From assembly GCA_019800895.1 (NCBI GenBank), contig JAHVKF010000002.1, positions 434,001-498,000 of the forward strand: a stretch of DNA of 64,000 nt, given 5' to 3'. The notes beneath the pieces are model-generated. The model was given only the letters and a program-made list of their open reading frames with translations, had not been told where the DNA came from and ran no database searches. Position 1 is the stretch's first letter. Each line of letters starts with the position of its first letter. Below are positions 44,863 to 53,727 of this stretch, piece by piece. The stretch is from Halomonas denitrificans (lineage in GTDB: Bacteria; Pseudomonadota; Gammaproteobacteria; Xanthomonadales; Wenzhouxiangellaceae). The translations under genes and the position numbers were made by a program.

Positions 44863-44872
44863 TATCCGGGGC

Positions 44873-46126
44873 ATGGACATCGCACGCCCCGAACTCGCAC
44901 GACGCAAGCGCATCAAGCGCATCGCCTGGATCAGCGTGGCCGTCGTCGCCGTGCTGGTCGCCGTGGTCGCGCTGGCCCGGCTCGAGCCGGCCGCTCCGGC
45001 CGTCGACCGCGCCACGGTCTGGACCGATACGGTCAAGCGCGGCGAAATGCTGCGCCAGGTCCGCGGACCGGGCGTGCTGGCGCCGCGCGAGATCCGGTGG
45101 ATCGCCGCGACGACCGAGGCCCGCGTCGACCGGGTCCTGGTCAAGCCGGGTGCGGCCGTCGAACCCGATACCGTGCTGGTCGAGATGAGCAACCCGACCC
45201 TGGCCCAGCAGGTCCTCGAGGCCCGCTCGGAGGTGGTCGCCGCCGAGGCCGACTACGCCGCGCTGCAGGTCCGGCTGCAGGGCCAGGTGCTGGACCAGCG
45301 CTCGACGCTGGCGCAGATTCGCGCCGAGTCGGAAAGCGCCCGCCTGCAGGTCGAGGCCGAGGCGCAGTTGCTCGAGAAGAACATCCTGCCGCGCATCCAG
45401 TACCAGCGCAGCGTGCTGACCGCCAACCAGCTCGAAGAGCGTCTGGCGATCGAGCAGGAGCGCGTCGCGCAGTTCCAGGACTCGGTCGACGCGCAGCTGC
45501 GGGCGGCTCGCGCGCGGATCGAGCAACTCGAGACGCTGGCGGACTATCGCGAAGCCCAACTGGCCTCGCTGGACGTGACCGCCGGGATCGCTGGCGTGCT
45601 GCAGGAGCTCAGGGTGGAAGCCGGCCAGCGGCTGGCACCGGGCGAGAACATCGCGCGGGTCGCCCGGCCCGATACGCTGCTGGCCGAGCTGCGGATTCCC
45701 GAGACCCAGGCCAAGGACATCCAGCTGGGCCAGGCGGTCGAGGTCGACACGCGCAATGGCGTCATTGCCGGCGAGGTCGTCCGGATCGATCCGCGCGTCG
45801 CCAACGGCACCGTGCAGGTCGACGTGGACCTGACCGGCGACCTGCCGGCCGGCGCGCGGCCCGACCTCTCGGTCGACGGCACGATCCTGATCGAGCGCCT
45901 CGACGACGTCCTCTACGTCGGGCGCCCGGCCTACGGTCAGCCCGAGTCCACCGTGCGCCTGTTCCGCATCGACGCGGACGACGAGACCGCGGTCCGGGTG
46001 CCGGTCGAGCTCGGCCGCAGTTCCGTCAACGTGATCGAGATCCGCCAGGGCCTGGACCTCGGCGACCGCATCATCCTGTCCGACACCTCGGCGTGGGACG
46101 ACCACGACCGCATCCGGCTGCAGTGA
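44873..46126 (+). CDS. Periplasmic adaptor (HlyD family) of an ABC exporter
   Basis: A 417-residue membrane-fusion protein: short basic N-terminus, transmembrane helix (about 17-37), lipoyl halves flanking a long coiled coil (about 95-215; RSEVVAAEADYAALQVRLQG), then beta-barrel and proximal domains (PETQAKDIQLGQAVEVDT). The ATG at 44873 is used; an in-frame TTG at 44846 coincides with the sigma-54-like box and is unlikely. It starts a unit with an ATPase, two permeases and a two-component pair. No outer-membrane partner is encoded here. Confidence 0.88.
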   Translation: MDIARPELARRKRIKRIAWISVAVVAVLVAVVALARLEPAAPAVDRATVWTDTVKRGEMLRQVRGPGVLAPREIRWIAATTEARVDRVLVKPGAAVEPDTVLVEMSNPTLAQQVLEARSEVVAAEADYAALQVRLQGQVLDQRSTLAQIRAESESARLQVEAEAQLLEKNILPRIQYQRSVLTANQLEERLAIEQERVAQFQDSVDAQLRAARARIEQLETLADYREAQLASLDVTAGIAGVLQELRVEAGQRLAPGENIARVARPDTLLAELRIPETQAKDIQLGQAVEVDTRNGVIAGEVVRIDPRVANGTVQVDVDLTGDLPAGARPDLSVDGTILIERLDDVLYVGRPAYGQPESTVRLFRIDADDETAVRVPVELGRSSVNVIEIRQGLDLGDRIILSDTSAWDDHDRIRLQ

Positions 46127-46133
46127 GCGACCG

Positions 46134-46247
46134 ATGTTGCTCGAACTCTTTCAACTGCTCGACACCCTGGTCTGCCTGGCCTGCCGCCACGCCGCCTGGG
46201 CCGTCTTCCTGCCCGGCGTCGCGATCCTGCGCTGGATCGGGAAGTGA
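46134..46247 (+). CDS. Possible 37-residue hydrophobic peptide
   Basis: A short open frame starting 7 bp after the adaptor stop: a leucine-rich start (MLLELFQLLDTLVCLAC) and a second hydrophobic part ending LRWIGK. One membrane segment is possible and two Cys are present. No ribosome site stands out. It could be a small membrane subunit of the transporter or chance coding; no family is recognised. Confidence 0.35.
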   Translation: MLLELFQLLDTLVCLACRHAAWAVFLPGVAILRWIGK

Positions 46248-46249
46248 TG

Positions 46250-46372
46250 AGAAAGGGAAAAGGGGAAAGGGGCGAGTGCCTCACCGATCCGGACGACCAG
46301 CCCTTGGTCACTAGTCCCTTACCCCTAGTCCCTGAACCCTTGTCCACCCCACTGAAACCGTATCAACGACCA
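46250..46372. repeat. Low-complexity spacer: purine run followed by CTAGTCCCT-type repeats
   Basis: A purine-only run (about 46249-46273, GAAAGGGAAAAGGGGAAAGG) is followed about 35 bp later by short imperfect repeats (CTAGTCCCTTAC, CCCTAGTCCCTGA, CCCTTGTCC) at about 46311-46344. The two tracts are partly complementary and could pair. It sits inside the operon between the small open frame and the ATPase gene; its composition is unlike the surrounding GC-rich DNA. Confidence 0.5.
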
Positions 46373-46386
46373 ACCCGGAGCCAACC

Positions 46387-47166
46387 ATGACTGACTCATC
46401 CAACGCCCTGATCCACCTCGAGGACATCACCAAGGTGTTCCTGACCGACGAGGTCGAGACGCACGCGCTCGGCGGCATCCACCTCGATGTCCGCGAAGGC
46501 GAGTACGTGTCGATCTCCGGACCGTCGGGCTGCGGCAAGTCGACTTTGCTGTCGATCCTCGGCCTCCTCGATACCGCGACCAACGGCGAGTACACGCTCA
46601 ACGGCACGCCGGTCCAGTCGCTCAGCGCGGCGGATCGCGCGCGGGTTCGCAACCGCGAGATCGGCTTCATCTTCCAGGCCTTCAACCTGATCGGCGACCT
46701 GACCGTCTACGAGAACGTCGAACTGCCGCTGACCTACCGCGACGGCATCGCCAAGGCCGAACGCCGGGAGCGCGTGGTCGAGGCGCTGGAACGGGTCGGC
46801 ATGGCCCATCGCCTGCAGCACTATCCGGCCCAGCTGTCCGGCGGTCAGCAGCAGCGCGTCGCGGTCGCCCGTGCCCTGGTCGGAAAGCCGGCCATCCTGC
46901 TCGCCGACGAACCGACCGGCAACCTCGACTCGCGCAACGGCGAGGCGGTGATGGCGCTGCTCGACGAACTGCATCGCGCCGGCTCGACGATCTGCATGGT
47001 CACCCACGATCCGCGCTATGCCGAATTCGCCCAGCGCAAGATCCACCTGTTCGACGGTCGCGTGGTCGACGAGGAAACGCTGGATCGCCTGCGCCGCGAA
47101 GAGGAACAGCGCATCGAGCAGCAGATCGCTTCCCGCAGGCCGGCCGCCGCGGCGCCCGACGCCTGA
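46387..47166 (+). CDS. ABC transporter ATP-binding protein, MacB/LolD family
   Basis: A 259-residue ATPase with Walker A GPSGCGKS (45-52), signature LSGGQQQR, Walker [13 protein letters not shown] and the H-loop TH. The 25 or so C-terminal residues are a charged helix ([17 protein letters not shown]) beyond the normal family length. It serves the two large permeases that follow. It lies 50 bp before the first permease. Confidence 0.93.
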   Translation: MTDSSNALIHLEDITKVFLTDEVETHALGGIHLDVREGEYVSISGPSGCGKSTLLSILGLLDTATNGEYTLNGTPVQSLSAADRARVRNREIGFIFQAFNLIGDLTVYENVELPLTYRDGIAKAERRERVVEALERVGMAHRLQHYPAQLSGGQQQRVAVARALVGKPAILLADEPTGNLDSRNGEAVMALLDELHRAGSTICMVTHDPRYAEFAQRKIHLFDGRVVDEETLDRLRREEEQRIEQQIASRRPAAAAPDA

Positions 47167-47216
47167 TCGCAGCGCCCCGACCCGTCGCCCGATCCGAACG
47201 CCACCGGAGCCCGACC

Positions 47217-49721
47217 ATGCCGTTCCTGACCGACTTCACCCGCGCCCTTCGCCAGCTGTCCAAGCGCCCGGCCTTCTCGCTGGCCGTGATCGTCACGCTG
47301 GCCCTGGGCATCGGTGCCAACGCCGCGATCTTCTCTCTGTTCCACCAGATGCTGATCGCACCGATCGAAGTGCCGGCGCCGGAACGCCTGGTCAACCTCT
47401 CGTCGCCGGGGCCGAAGAGCGGGTCGCTCTCGTCGTCGACGCCCGGGGGCAGCGAGTACACGTTCAGCTACCCGATGATGCGCGACCTCCAGCAAGTCGA
47501 CGGCGTACTGACCGGGCTGGCCGGGCATCGCGGTTTCGGCGCCAACTTCTCCTTCGATGGAACGACCACCAGTGGCTTCGGTCTGCAGGTGACCGGCAGC
47601 TACTTTCCGACGCTGGGTATCCAGCCGTTGATGGGGAGATTGCTGAACGAGGCCGACGACCGGGCCCTGGGCGAGCACCGCGTGGTGGTGCTGGGCCACC
47701 GCTATTGGCTCAACGAGCTGGGCGGCAACCCGGACATCGTCGGCCAGACGCTGATCGTCAACGGCCAGAGCCTCGAGGTCGTCGGCGTCGCACCGATCGG
47801 ATTCCGTGGAACCACGCTGGGCAATGCGCCCGACGTCTACGTGCCGATCACCCTCCGCTGGCTGCTGCAGCCGCGGCTGCCCCCGGACCACGACGACCGA
47901 CGCAGCTACTGGGTCTACCTGTTCGGCCGCTTGGCGCCGGACGTGTCGGTCGAGCGCGCGGCAGAAGTGCTGCAGACCCGCTACCGCTCGATTCTGGACG
48001 AGGTCGAAGGCCCGCTGCAGGAGATGCGCCCGGAAACGCTCGAACGGTTCGTGTCGCGCCCGCTGCTGCTCGAAGACGGCAAGCTCGGCCAGAGCGACGT
48101 GCGCCGGAACAGCCTGGCGCCGCTGATCATGCTGCTGACGGTGTCCGGTTTCGTGCTGCTGATCGCCTGTGTCAACGTGGCCAACCTGATGCTGCTGCGC
48201 GGCGCGTTACGCTCCGGCGAATTGGCCGTCCGGTCGTCGATCGGCGCCAGTCGCGGCCGGCTGATCCTGCAGCTGCTGACCGAAGCGGTGGTGCTGGCCG
48301 TGCTGGGTGGGCTGGCCGGCCTGCTGGTCGCCGGTGTGACACTGGCCCTGATCGGCAGCCTGCTGCCGCCGTTCGCCCTGGCCACCGTCGAGTTGTCGAT
48401 TTCTCCGGCGGTGATCGGCGGCGCGTTGGCCTGCACGATGATCGCCGTGCTGCTGTTCGGCCTGATTCCGGCGCTGCACGCGGCGCGGGTGCAGCCTGCC
48501 ACGGTGCTGCGCGGACAGGCGGGCCAGCCGGGCGGCGGTCGTGCGCTGGCGCGCTTCCGCAGTTCGCTCGTGCTGGTCCAGATCGCGCTGGGCATGGCCC
48601 TGCTCATCACCTCGGGCCTGTTCATCAAGAGCCTGCACAAGCTGCAGAACGCCGACCTCGGCATGCAGGTCGAGTCGATGGTGTCCTTCGGCATCGGCCC
48701 CCTTCGCAACGGGTATTCGATGGAGCGCGCCCGCCAGCTGTACGAGCGCGTCGAGGAGGAGCTCGGTGCCCTGCCCGGAGTACTGAGCGCGACCTCGTCG
48801 ATGGTCCCGCTGCTTTCGGACAGCAACTGGACCACCAACGTCTCGGTCGAGGGCTTCGAAGACGGCCCGGATGTGAACACCAACGTCGCGATGAACGATA
48901 TCGGGCTGGACTACTTTCCGACCTTCGGAATTCCCTTGCTGGACGGCCGCACCTTCGACTCCTCCGACCGGGACGATGCGCCTCCCGTCGCCATCGTCAA
49001 CCGCGCCTTTGCCGAACAGTTCGGACTCGGCAACGCGGCGGTCGGCAAGCGCATGGCCATCGGACAGACCGAAGAGCTCGACATCGAGATCGTCGGCCTG
49101 GTCGGCGACAGCCGATACGCCAACGTGCGCGACGGCATGACGCCGATCCTCTACCAGCCGAACCGGATGAACAACGGCATCTCGTTCATGAACTTCTACG
49201 CCCGCACGGCGCTGCCGCCGGAGCAGGTCATGCCGTCGATCCGTGACCTGATTGCGCGACTCGACCCCAACCTGCCGGTCGACAACCTGAGTTCGATGGA
49301 GACCGTGGTCCGCGACAACGTGTTCCTCGAGCGCTTCGTCGGCATGCTGTCGTCCGGCTTCGCGCTGCTGGCCACCGTGCTGGCCGCGATCGGCCTGTAC
49401 GGCGTGCTTTCCTATTCCGTCACCCAGCGAACGCGCGAGCTCGGCCTGCGCATGGCGCTCGGCGCGGCCCCGGGCGGACTGGCCCGCAGCGTGCTGGCGC
49501 AGGTCGCCCGGCTCGGCGCGATCGGTGCGGTCATCGGCATCGTCGCGGCGCTGGCCCTCGGCCGGCTCGCGACCTCCCTGCTCTACGAGCTTTCGCCCTA
49601 CGACCCGGCCGTCCTGGTGTCCGCGGTGTTCGTGCTGGCGCTGGTGGCCTTCGTTGCCGGCTACCTCCCGGCGCGCCGCGCCGCCCGCATCCACCCCAAC
49701 GAAGCCCTGCGCTACGAATGA
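47217..49721 (+). CDS. Large FtsX-type ABC permease (duplicated, ADOP-like), first copy
   Basis: An 834-residue permease with the duplicated layout: N-terminal helix (about 18-40; VIVTLALGIGANAAIFS), periplasmic domain, three helices (about 298-430), second periplasmic domain, three C-terminal helices (about 710-820; QRTRELGLRMALGAAPGG). This matches the long duplicated orphan-permease type common in acidobacteria and some gammaproteobacteria. Here an ATPase and adaptor accompany it, so it is not orphan. The tail ARRAARIHPNEALRYE is typical. The cargo is unknown. Confidence 0.9.
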   Translation: MPFLTDFTRALRQLSKRPAFSLAVIVTLALGIGANAAIFSLFHQMLIAPIEVPAPERLVNLSSPGPKSGSLSSSTPGGSEYTFSYPMMRDLQQVDGVLTGLAGHRGFGANFSFDGTTTSGFGLQVTGSYFPTLGIQPLMGRLLNEADDRALGEHRVVVLGHRYWLNELGGNPDIVGQTLIVNGQSLEVVGVAPIGFRGTTLGNAPDVYVPITLRWLLQPRLPPDHDDRRSYWVYLFGRLAPDVSVERAAEVLQTRYRSILDEVEGPLQEMRPETLERFVSRPLLLEDGKLGQSDVRRNSLAPLIMLLTVSGFVLLIACVNVANLMLLRGALRSGELAVRSSIGASRGRLILQLLTEAVVLAVLGGLAGLLVAGVTLALIGSLLPPFALATVELSISPAVIGGALACTMIAVLLFGLIPALHAARVQPATVLRGQAGQPGGGRALARFRSSLVLVQIALGMALLITSGLFIKSLHKLQNADLGMQVESMVSFGIGPLRNGYSMERARQLYERVEEELGALPGVLSATSSMVPLLSDSNWTTNVSVEGFEDGPDVNTNVAMNDIGLDYFPTFGIPLLDGRTFDSSDRDDAPPVAIVNRAFAEQFGLGNAAVGKRMAIGQTEELDIEIVGLVGDSRYANVRDGMTPILYQPNRMNNGISFMNFYARTALPPEQVMPSIRDLIARLDPNLPVDNLSSMETVVRDNVFLERFVGMLSSGFALLATVLAAIGLYGVLSYSVTQRTRELGLRMALGAAPGGLARSVLAQVARLGAIGAVIGIVAALALGRLATSLLYELSPYDPAVLVSAVFVLALVAFVAGYLPARRAARIHPNEALRYE

Positions 49722-49749
49722 CCCGTACGAACAACCCGGGAGAATCGAG

Positions 49750-52188
49750 ATGAACGTACTCCACGACCTTCGCTACGCCGTCCGCCAGCTGCTTCGCCGC
49801 CCGGGCTTCCTGATCGCCGTGGTGCTGACCCTGGCGCTGGGCATCGGCGCCAACGCGGCGATCTTCAGCATGATCAACGGACTGATGCTGAAACCGCTGC
49901 CGTATCCGGACGGGGACCGGCTGGTCGCGGTCTACAACACCTACCCGAAAATGGGGCTGCCGAATGCCGGGGTGTCGATCCCCGACTACCTGGACCGGCG
50001 CGACCGGGCCGAGGCCTTCGAAGCGGTCGCGATGTACACCTGGGATGCCTCCAACCTCACCGGCCAGGGTCGGCCGGAACGCCTTCTCGCGCTGCGCACC
50101 ACGCCCAGCCTGTTCGACGTGCTCCGGGTGTCGCCGGCGATCGGCCGCGCGCTCGGGGAGGAGCACGCCGAGCCCGGCAACGATCGGGTCGCCGTGCTCA
50201 GTCACGGCCTCTGGCAGCAGCTGTTCGGCGGTCGTGAGGACGTCGTCGGCCGCGACCTCGTTCTGGACGGGGAGACCTTCGAGGTGATCGGCGTGATGCC
50301 GCCGGGCTTCGTCTTTCCGAACCAGCAGGTCCGGCTGTGGATTCCGTTCGCGTTCACGCCCGAGCAGATGAGCGACGACGAGCGGGGCACCGAGTACTCC
50401 AACATGATCGGACGCCTCGCTCCCGGCGCGACGGTCGACCAGGCCCAGCAACAGGTCGACCGCATTCACGAACTCAACAAGGAGCGAGCGCCGGCCGGAG
50501 TGGCCGAATTCTGGACCAATGCCGGTTTCGGCGGGCGCGTGGTCGACTACCGCAGCGAACTGATCGGCGAGTTGCGCGGCCCGCTGATGCTGCTGCAGGT
50601 CGCCGTCGCGCTGGTCCTCCTGATCGCCTGCGCAAACGTGGCCAACCTGATGCTGGCCCGGGTGACCGCGCGCCGCCGCGAACTCTCGGTGCGCACGGCG
50701 CTCGGTGCCGGCAAGCGACGCATCACCCGCCAGCTGCTGGTCGAGAGCCTGTTGCTCGCGCTGCTCGGCGGCCTGGCCGGTCTTGCGGTGGCGCATTTCG
50801 GCCTGCAGCTGCTGCTCTGGGCCGGCCTCGGCTCGACCAACACGCTGTTCGACATCGACCTGGACGGCTCGGTGCTGCTGTTCGCGCTGGCCTCGGCGGT
50901 GCTCACGGGGATCCTGTTCGGCATTGCACCGGCGCTCACGGCCGCGCGAACATCGACCGCGGAGGTCCTCAAGGAAGGCGGCCGCAGCGCGTCGGGGGGC
51001 ACCAGCTCGCAGCGCATTCGCGCCCTGCTGGTGGTGGCCCAGGTCGCGGTGGCGGCCATGCTGCTGGTCGGCGCGGGCCTGCTGATCCGGAGCTTCCTCG
51101 CGGTCCAGTCGGAATCGCCCGGCTTCACCCAGCAGGGCGTGCTGACCGCCCAGCTCTCGCTTCCCGACGATCCGTACGGCGAACCGGCCGCGGTGCGCAA
51201 CCTGCGCCGCGACCTGGTCGAGCGGGCCGAGGGGCTGCCCGGCATCGAACACGCCGGCATGATCAGCACCACCCCGTTCTCCGGCGGCAACTCGCAGGCC
51301 AGCTACACGATCGAGGGCTACGAACCGGCGCCCGGCGAAAGCCAGCCGCACGGTCAGGTCCGGATGGCCGACGGCGGCTACTTCCGGGCCATGGAGATTC
51401 CCGTGCTCGAAGGCCGGGTCTTCGACGCGTCCGACGATCCGGAAGCCCGCATCGCCGTGGTCGACGAGATCTTCGCGGAGCGCTACTTTCCGGACTCGAC
51501 AGCGGTGGGACAGCGCATCGGCCTCGGCGGCGACGAGGACCCGATGTGGCACACGGTCATCGGCGTCGTCGGCACGGTCCGCCACGGCGGGCTCGACGAG
51601 CAACCGACCAAGGAAACCTACTACCTGCCCTTCGGTACCCGGAGCTTCAGCGGCCCGTCGCTGGTGCTGCGCACGTCGATGGCGCCGTCGGCCGCGATCG
51701 AACCCCTGCGCGCCGCGATCGCCGAGATCGACCCGAATCTCCCCCTGACCCGCGTTCGCACGATGGAGGAGCTGATCGATCTCTCGCTGCAGACGCGGCG
51801 CGCGCCGATGCTGCTCCTGGTGGTGTTCGCCGCCGTCGCACTGGTGCTCTCGGCGGTCGGCATCTACGGCGTGCTGGCCTACTCGGTCAGCCAACGCACC
51901 GGCGAGCTCGGCGTGCGCATGGCGCTGGGCGCCCGGGTCGGCGACGTCCTTCGCCTGGTCCTTCGCCAGGGCGGCACGCTGGTCGCCATCGGGCTGGCCG
52001 CAGGGATCGCACTGGCGCTGGCACTGTCGGGGCTGATCGGCGCCCAGCTGCACGGCGTCTCGCGTTTCGATCCGCTGGTCGTGGTCGGCGTGGTCGCGTT
52101 CCTCGGCGCGGTCGCCGCCGTGGCCTGCCTGCTGCCGGCCTGGCGGGCCGCTCGGGTCGACCCGATCGAAGCCCTGCGCGAGGAATGA
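49750..52188 (+). CDS. Large FtsX-type ABC permease (duplicated, ADOP-like), second copy
   Basis: An 812-residue permease with the same duplicated plan (N-terminal LTLALGIGANAAIFSMI; SQRTGELGVRMALGARVGD near 725; C-terminus RAARVDPIEALREE). It is clearly related to its neighbour but strongly diverged, so the tandem pair is old or was assembled from different sources. The ATG at 49750 follows a GGGAGAAT ribosome site. Together with the ATPase the two may form a heterodimer with four FtsX modules. Confidence 0.9.
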   Translation: MNVLHDLRYAVRQLLRRPGFLIAVVLTLALGIGANAAIFSMINGLMLKPLPYPDGDRLVAVYNTYPKMGLPNAGVSIPDYLDRRDRAEAFEAVAMYTWDASNLTGQGRPERLLALRTTPSLFDVLRVSPAIGRALGEEHAEPGNDRVAVLSHGLWQQLFGGREDVVGRDLVLDGETFEVIGVMPPGFVFPNQQVRLWIPFAFTPEQMSDDERGTEYSNMIGRLAPGATVDQAQQQVDRIHELNKERAPAGVAEFWTNAGFGGRVVDYRSELIGELRGPLMLLQVAVALVLLIACANVANLMLARVTARRRELSVRTALGAGKRRITRQLLVESLLLALLGGLAGLAVAHFGLQLLLWAGLGSTNTLFDIDLDGSVLLFALASAVLTGILFGIAPALTAARTSTAEVLKEGGRSASGGTSSQRIRALLVVAQVAVAAMLLVGAGLLIRSFLAVQSESPGFTQQGVLTAQLSLPDDPYGEPAAVRNLRRDLVERAEGLPGIEHAGMISTTPFSGGNSQASYTIEGYEPAPGESQPHGQVRMADGGYFRAMEIPVLEGRVFDASDDPEARIAVVDEIFAERYFPDSTAVGQRIGLGGDEDPMWHTVIGVVGTVRHGGLDEQPTKETYYLPFGTRSFSGPSLVLRTSMAPSAAIEPLRAAIAEIDPNLPLTRVRTMEELIDLSLQTRRAPMLLLVVFAAVALVLSAVGIYGVLAYSVSQRTGELGVRMALGARVGDVLRLVLRQGGTLVAIGLAAGIALALALSGLIGAQLHGVSRFDPLVVVGVVAFLGAVAAVACLLPAWRAARVDPIEALREE

Positions 52189-52281
52189 CGCGGTGCTTCC
52201 ACCGTCCGGGCCGATCCCCGGGGCATAATGCGTCCGGCATGCGCGCTGCGAGCAGGGACAACACGTCATGAGCCGGTCGAC

Positions 52282-53670
52282 ATGAGTTCGGTAAGCGCCC
52301 CGTCTGGTCGGCTGCTGGTCGTCGACGATCAGCGCGATGTGCTCGAAGCGCTGCGCCTGTTGTTCAAGGCCGAGGGATTCCGCGTCGACCCGGTCCAGTC
52401 ACCGGCCGCCGCGCTGGAAGCCCTGGAGAACGCCGATTACGACGCGGTGCTGTGCGATCTCAACTACACGCGCGACACGACCTCCGGCGAAGAAGGCCTC
52501 GAACTGGTGCGGCGGATCCACACGCTGGACGCCGACCTCCCGGTGGTCGTGATGACGGCCTGGGCGTCGGTCGAGGTGGCCGTCGAGGCGATGCGTGGCG
52601 GCGCGCGGGACTTCGTCGAGAAGCCCTGGGACAATCGCCGCCTGCTCAGCATCGTTCGCAACCAGGTCGAGCTCGGCCGCGCGCTGCATCGTTCGCGTCG
52701 CCTGGCGGCCGAGAACGATCTCCTGAAGGTCGACGACCCGGATTTCATCGCCGATTCCCCTTCCATGCGCGAGGTGGTCGATCGCGTGCTGCGCGTCGCC
52801 CCGGCCGACGTGGCCGTGCTGATCACCGGCGAGGCGGGCACCGGAAAGGGCATGGTGGCCCGACTGCTGCATCGGCATTCCGCGCGGGCCGACCAGCCGA
52901 TGATCAGCGTCAACATGGGCAGCGTTGCCGAGGCGGTCTACGAAAGCGAGATGTTCGGTCACGTCAAGGGCGCGTTCACCGACGCCAGCGTCGATCGCGC
53001 GGGACGCTTCGAGCTGGCCGATCGCGGCACGCTGTTCCTGGACGAGATCGGCAACGTGCCGGTCGGCCAGCAGGGCAAGCTGCTGCGCGTGCTCGAGACC
53101 GGCGAATACGAACCGGTCGGCTCGTCGCGCACGCGCACCGCCGACGTCCGCCTGGTCAGCGCGACCAACGCCGATCTCGACGCCATGTGCCGAACCGGCG
53201 AGTTCCGCAAGGACCTGCTGTTCCGGATCAATACGGTCGAGATCGCCCTGCCGCCGCTGCGCGCGCGGCGCGAAGACATCCTGCCCCTGGCCCGCCAGGC
53301 GCTGAGCCGCCTTTCGCAGCGTTATCGCGATGCGCCGGCCGAGTTATCGAGCGAGGCCCTGGAGTCGCTGCAGACCTACCCCTGGCCGGGCAACGTCCGC
53401 GAACTGATGCACGTCATCGAGCGCGCCGTGTTGCTTGCGCGCGGCGAGCGCATCGAAGCGGCCGACCTTCAACTGGCGCCCTCGTCGGGTCGCCGTGGAC
53501 CGTCGGACAGCCGCGAGCTGGACGGGATGACGCTGGACGATGCCGAGCGCATCCTGATCCGCAACGCCCTCGAACGAAGCGGCGGCAACGTCAACCAGGC
53601 CGCCGCGGCCCTGGGGCTGAGTCGCAGCGCGCTGTATCGCAGGATCGAAAAGCACGGCCTCGGTGACTGA
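52282..53670 (+). CDS. NtrC-family sigma-54-dependent response regulator
   Basis: A 462-residue enhancer-binding activator. Receiver with phosphoacceptor Asp59 (VLCDLNYTRD), AAA+ domain with Walker A GEAGTGK (183-189), the sigma-54 contact loop GAFTDA (230-235; the last Gly of GAFTGA is Asp, a common natural variant), Walker B GTLFLDEIG, and a Fis-type HTH (NVNQAAAALGLSRSALYRRI). It should activate a sigma-54 promoter, and one precedes this very operon, so positive autoregulation is likely. The ATG at 52282 is preferred; an earlier frame start gives an unlikely leader. It is followed by its kinase. Confidence 0.94.
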   Translation: MSSVSAPSGRLLVVDDQRDVLEALRLLFKAEGFRVDPVQSPAAALEALENADYDAVLCDLNYTRDTTSGEEGLELVRRIHTLDADLPVVVMTAWASVEVAVEAMRGGARDFVEKPWDNRRLLSIVRNQVELGRALHRSRRLAAENDLLKVDDPDFIADSPSMREVVDRVLRVAPADVAVLITGEAGTGKGMVARLLHRHSARADQPMISVNMGSVAEAVYESEMFGHVKGAFTDASVDRAGRFELADRGTLFLDEIGNVPVGQQGKLLRVLETGEYEPVGSSRTRTADVRLVSATNADLDAMCRTGEFRKDLLFRINTVEIALPPLRARREDILPLARQALSRLSQRYRDAPAELSSEALESLQTYPWPGNVRELMHVIERAVLLARGERIEAADLQLAPSSGRRGPSDSRELDGMTLDDAERILIRNALERSGGNVNQAAAALGLSRSALYRRIEKHGLGD

Positions 53671-53724
53671 GCGGACCAGGACTGGAAAGCGGACCATGAC
53701 TGAAAAACGGAAGATGACCGGAAC
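53671..53724. repeat. Three imperfect 18-bp direct repeats
   Basis: GCGGACCAGGACTGGAAA (53671-53688), GCGGACCATGACTGAAAA (53689-53706) and ACGGAAGATGACCGGAAC (53707-53724) follow each other directly in the short spacer between the regulator and kinase genes. The second contains an ATG opening an 11-codon frame (53696) whose stop overlaps the kinase start. Confidence 0.55.
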
Positions 53725-53727
53725 GCG

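Noticed and set aside
52969-52986. GAFTDA instead of GAFTGA as a sign that the NtrC-type regulator cannot use sigma-54
   Set aside because: This variant is frequent in functional enhancer-binding proteins; Phe and Thr are kept and a sigma-54-like promoter is nearby.
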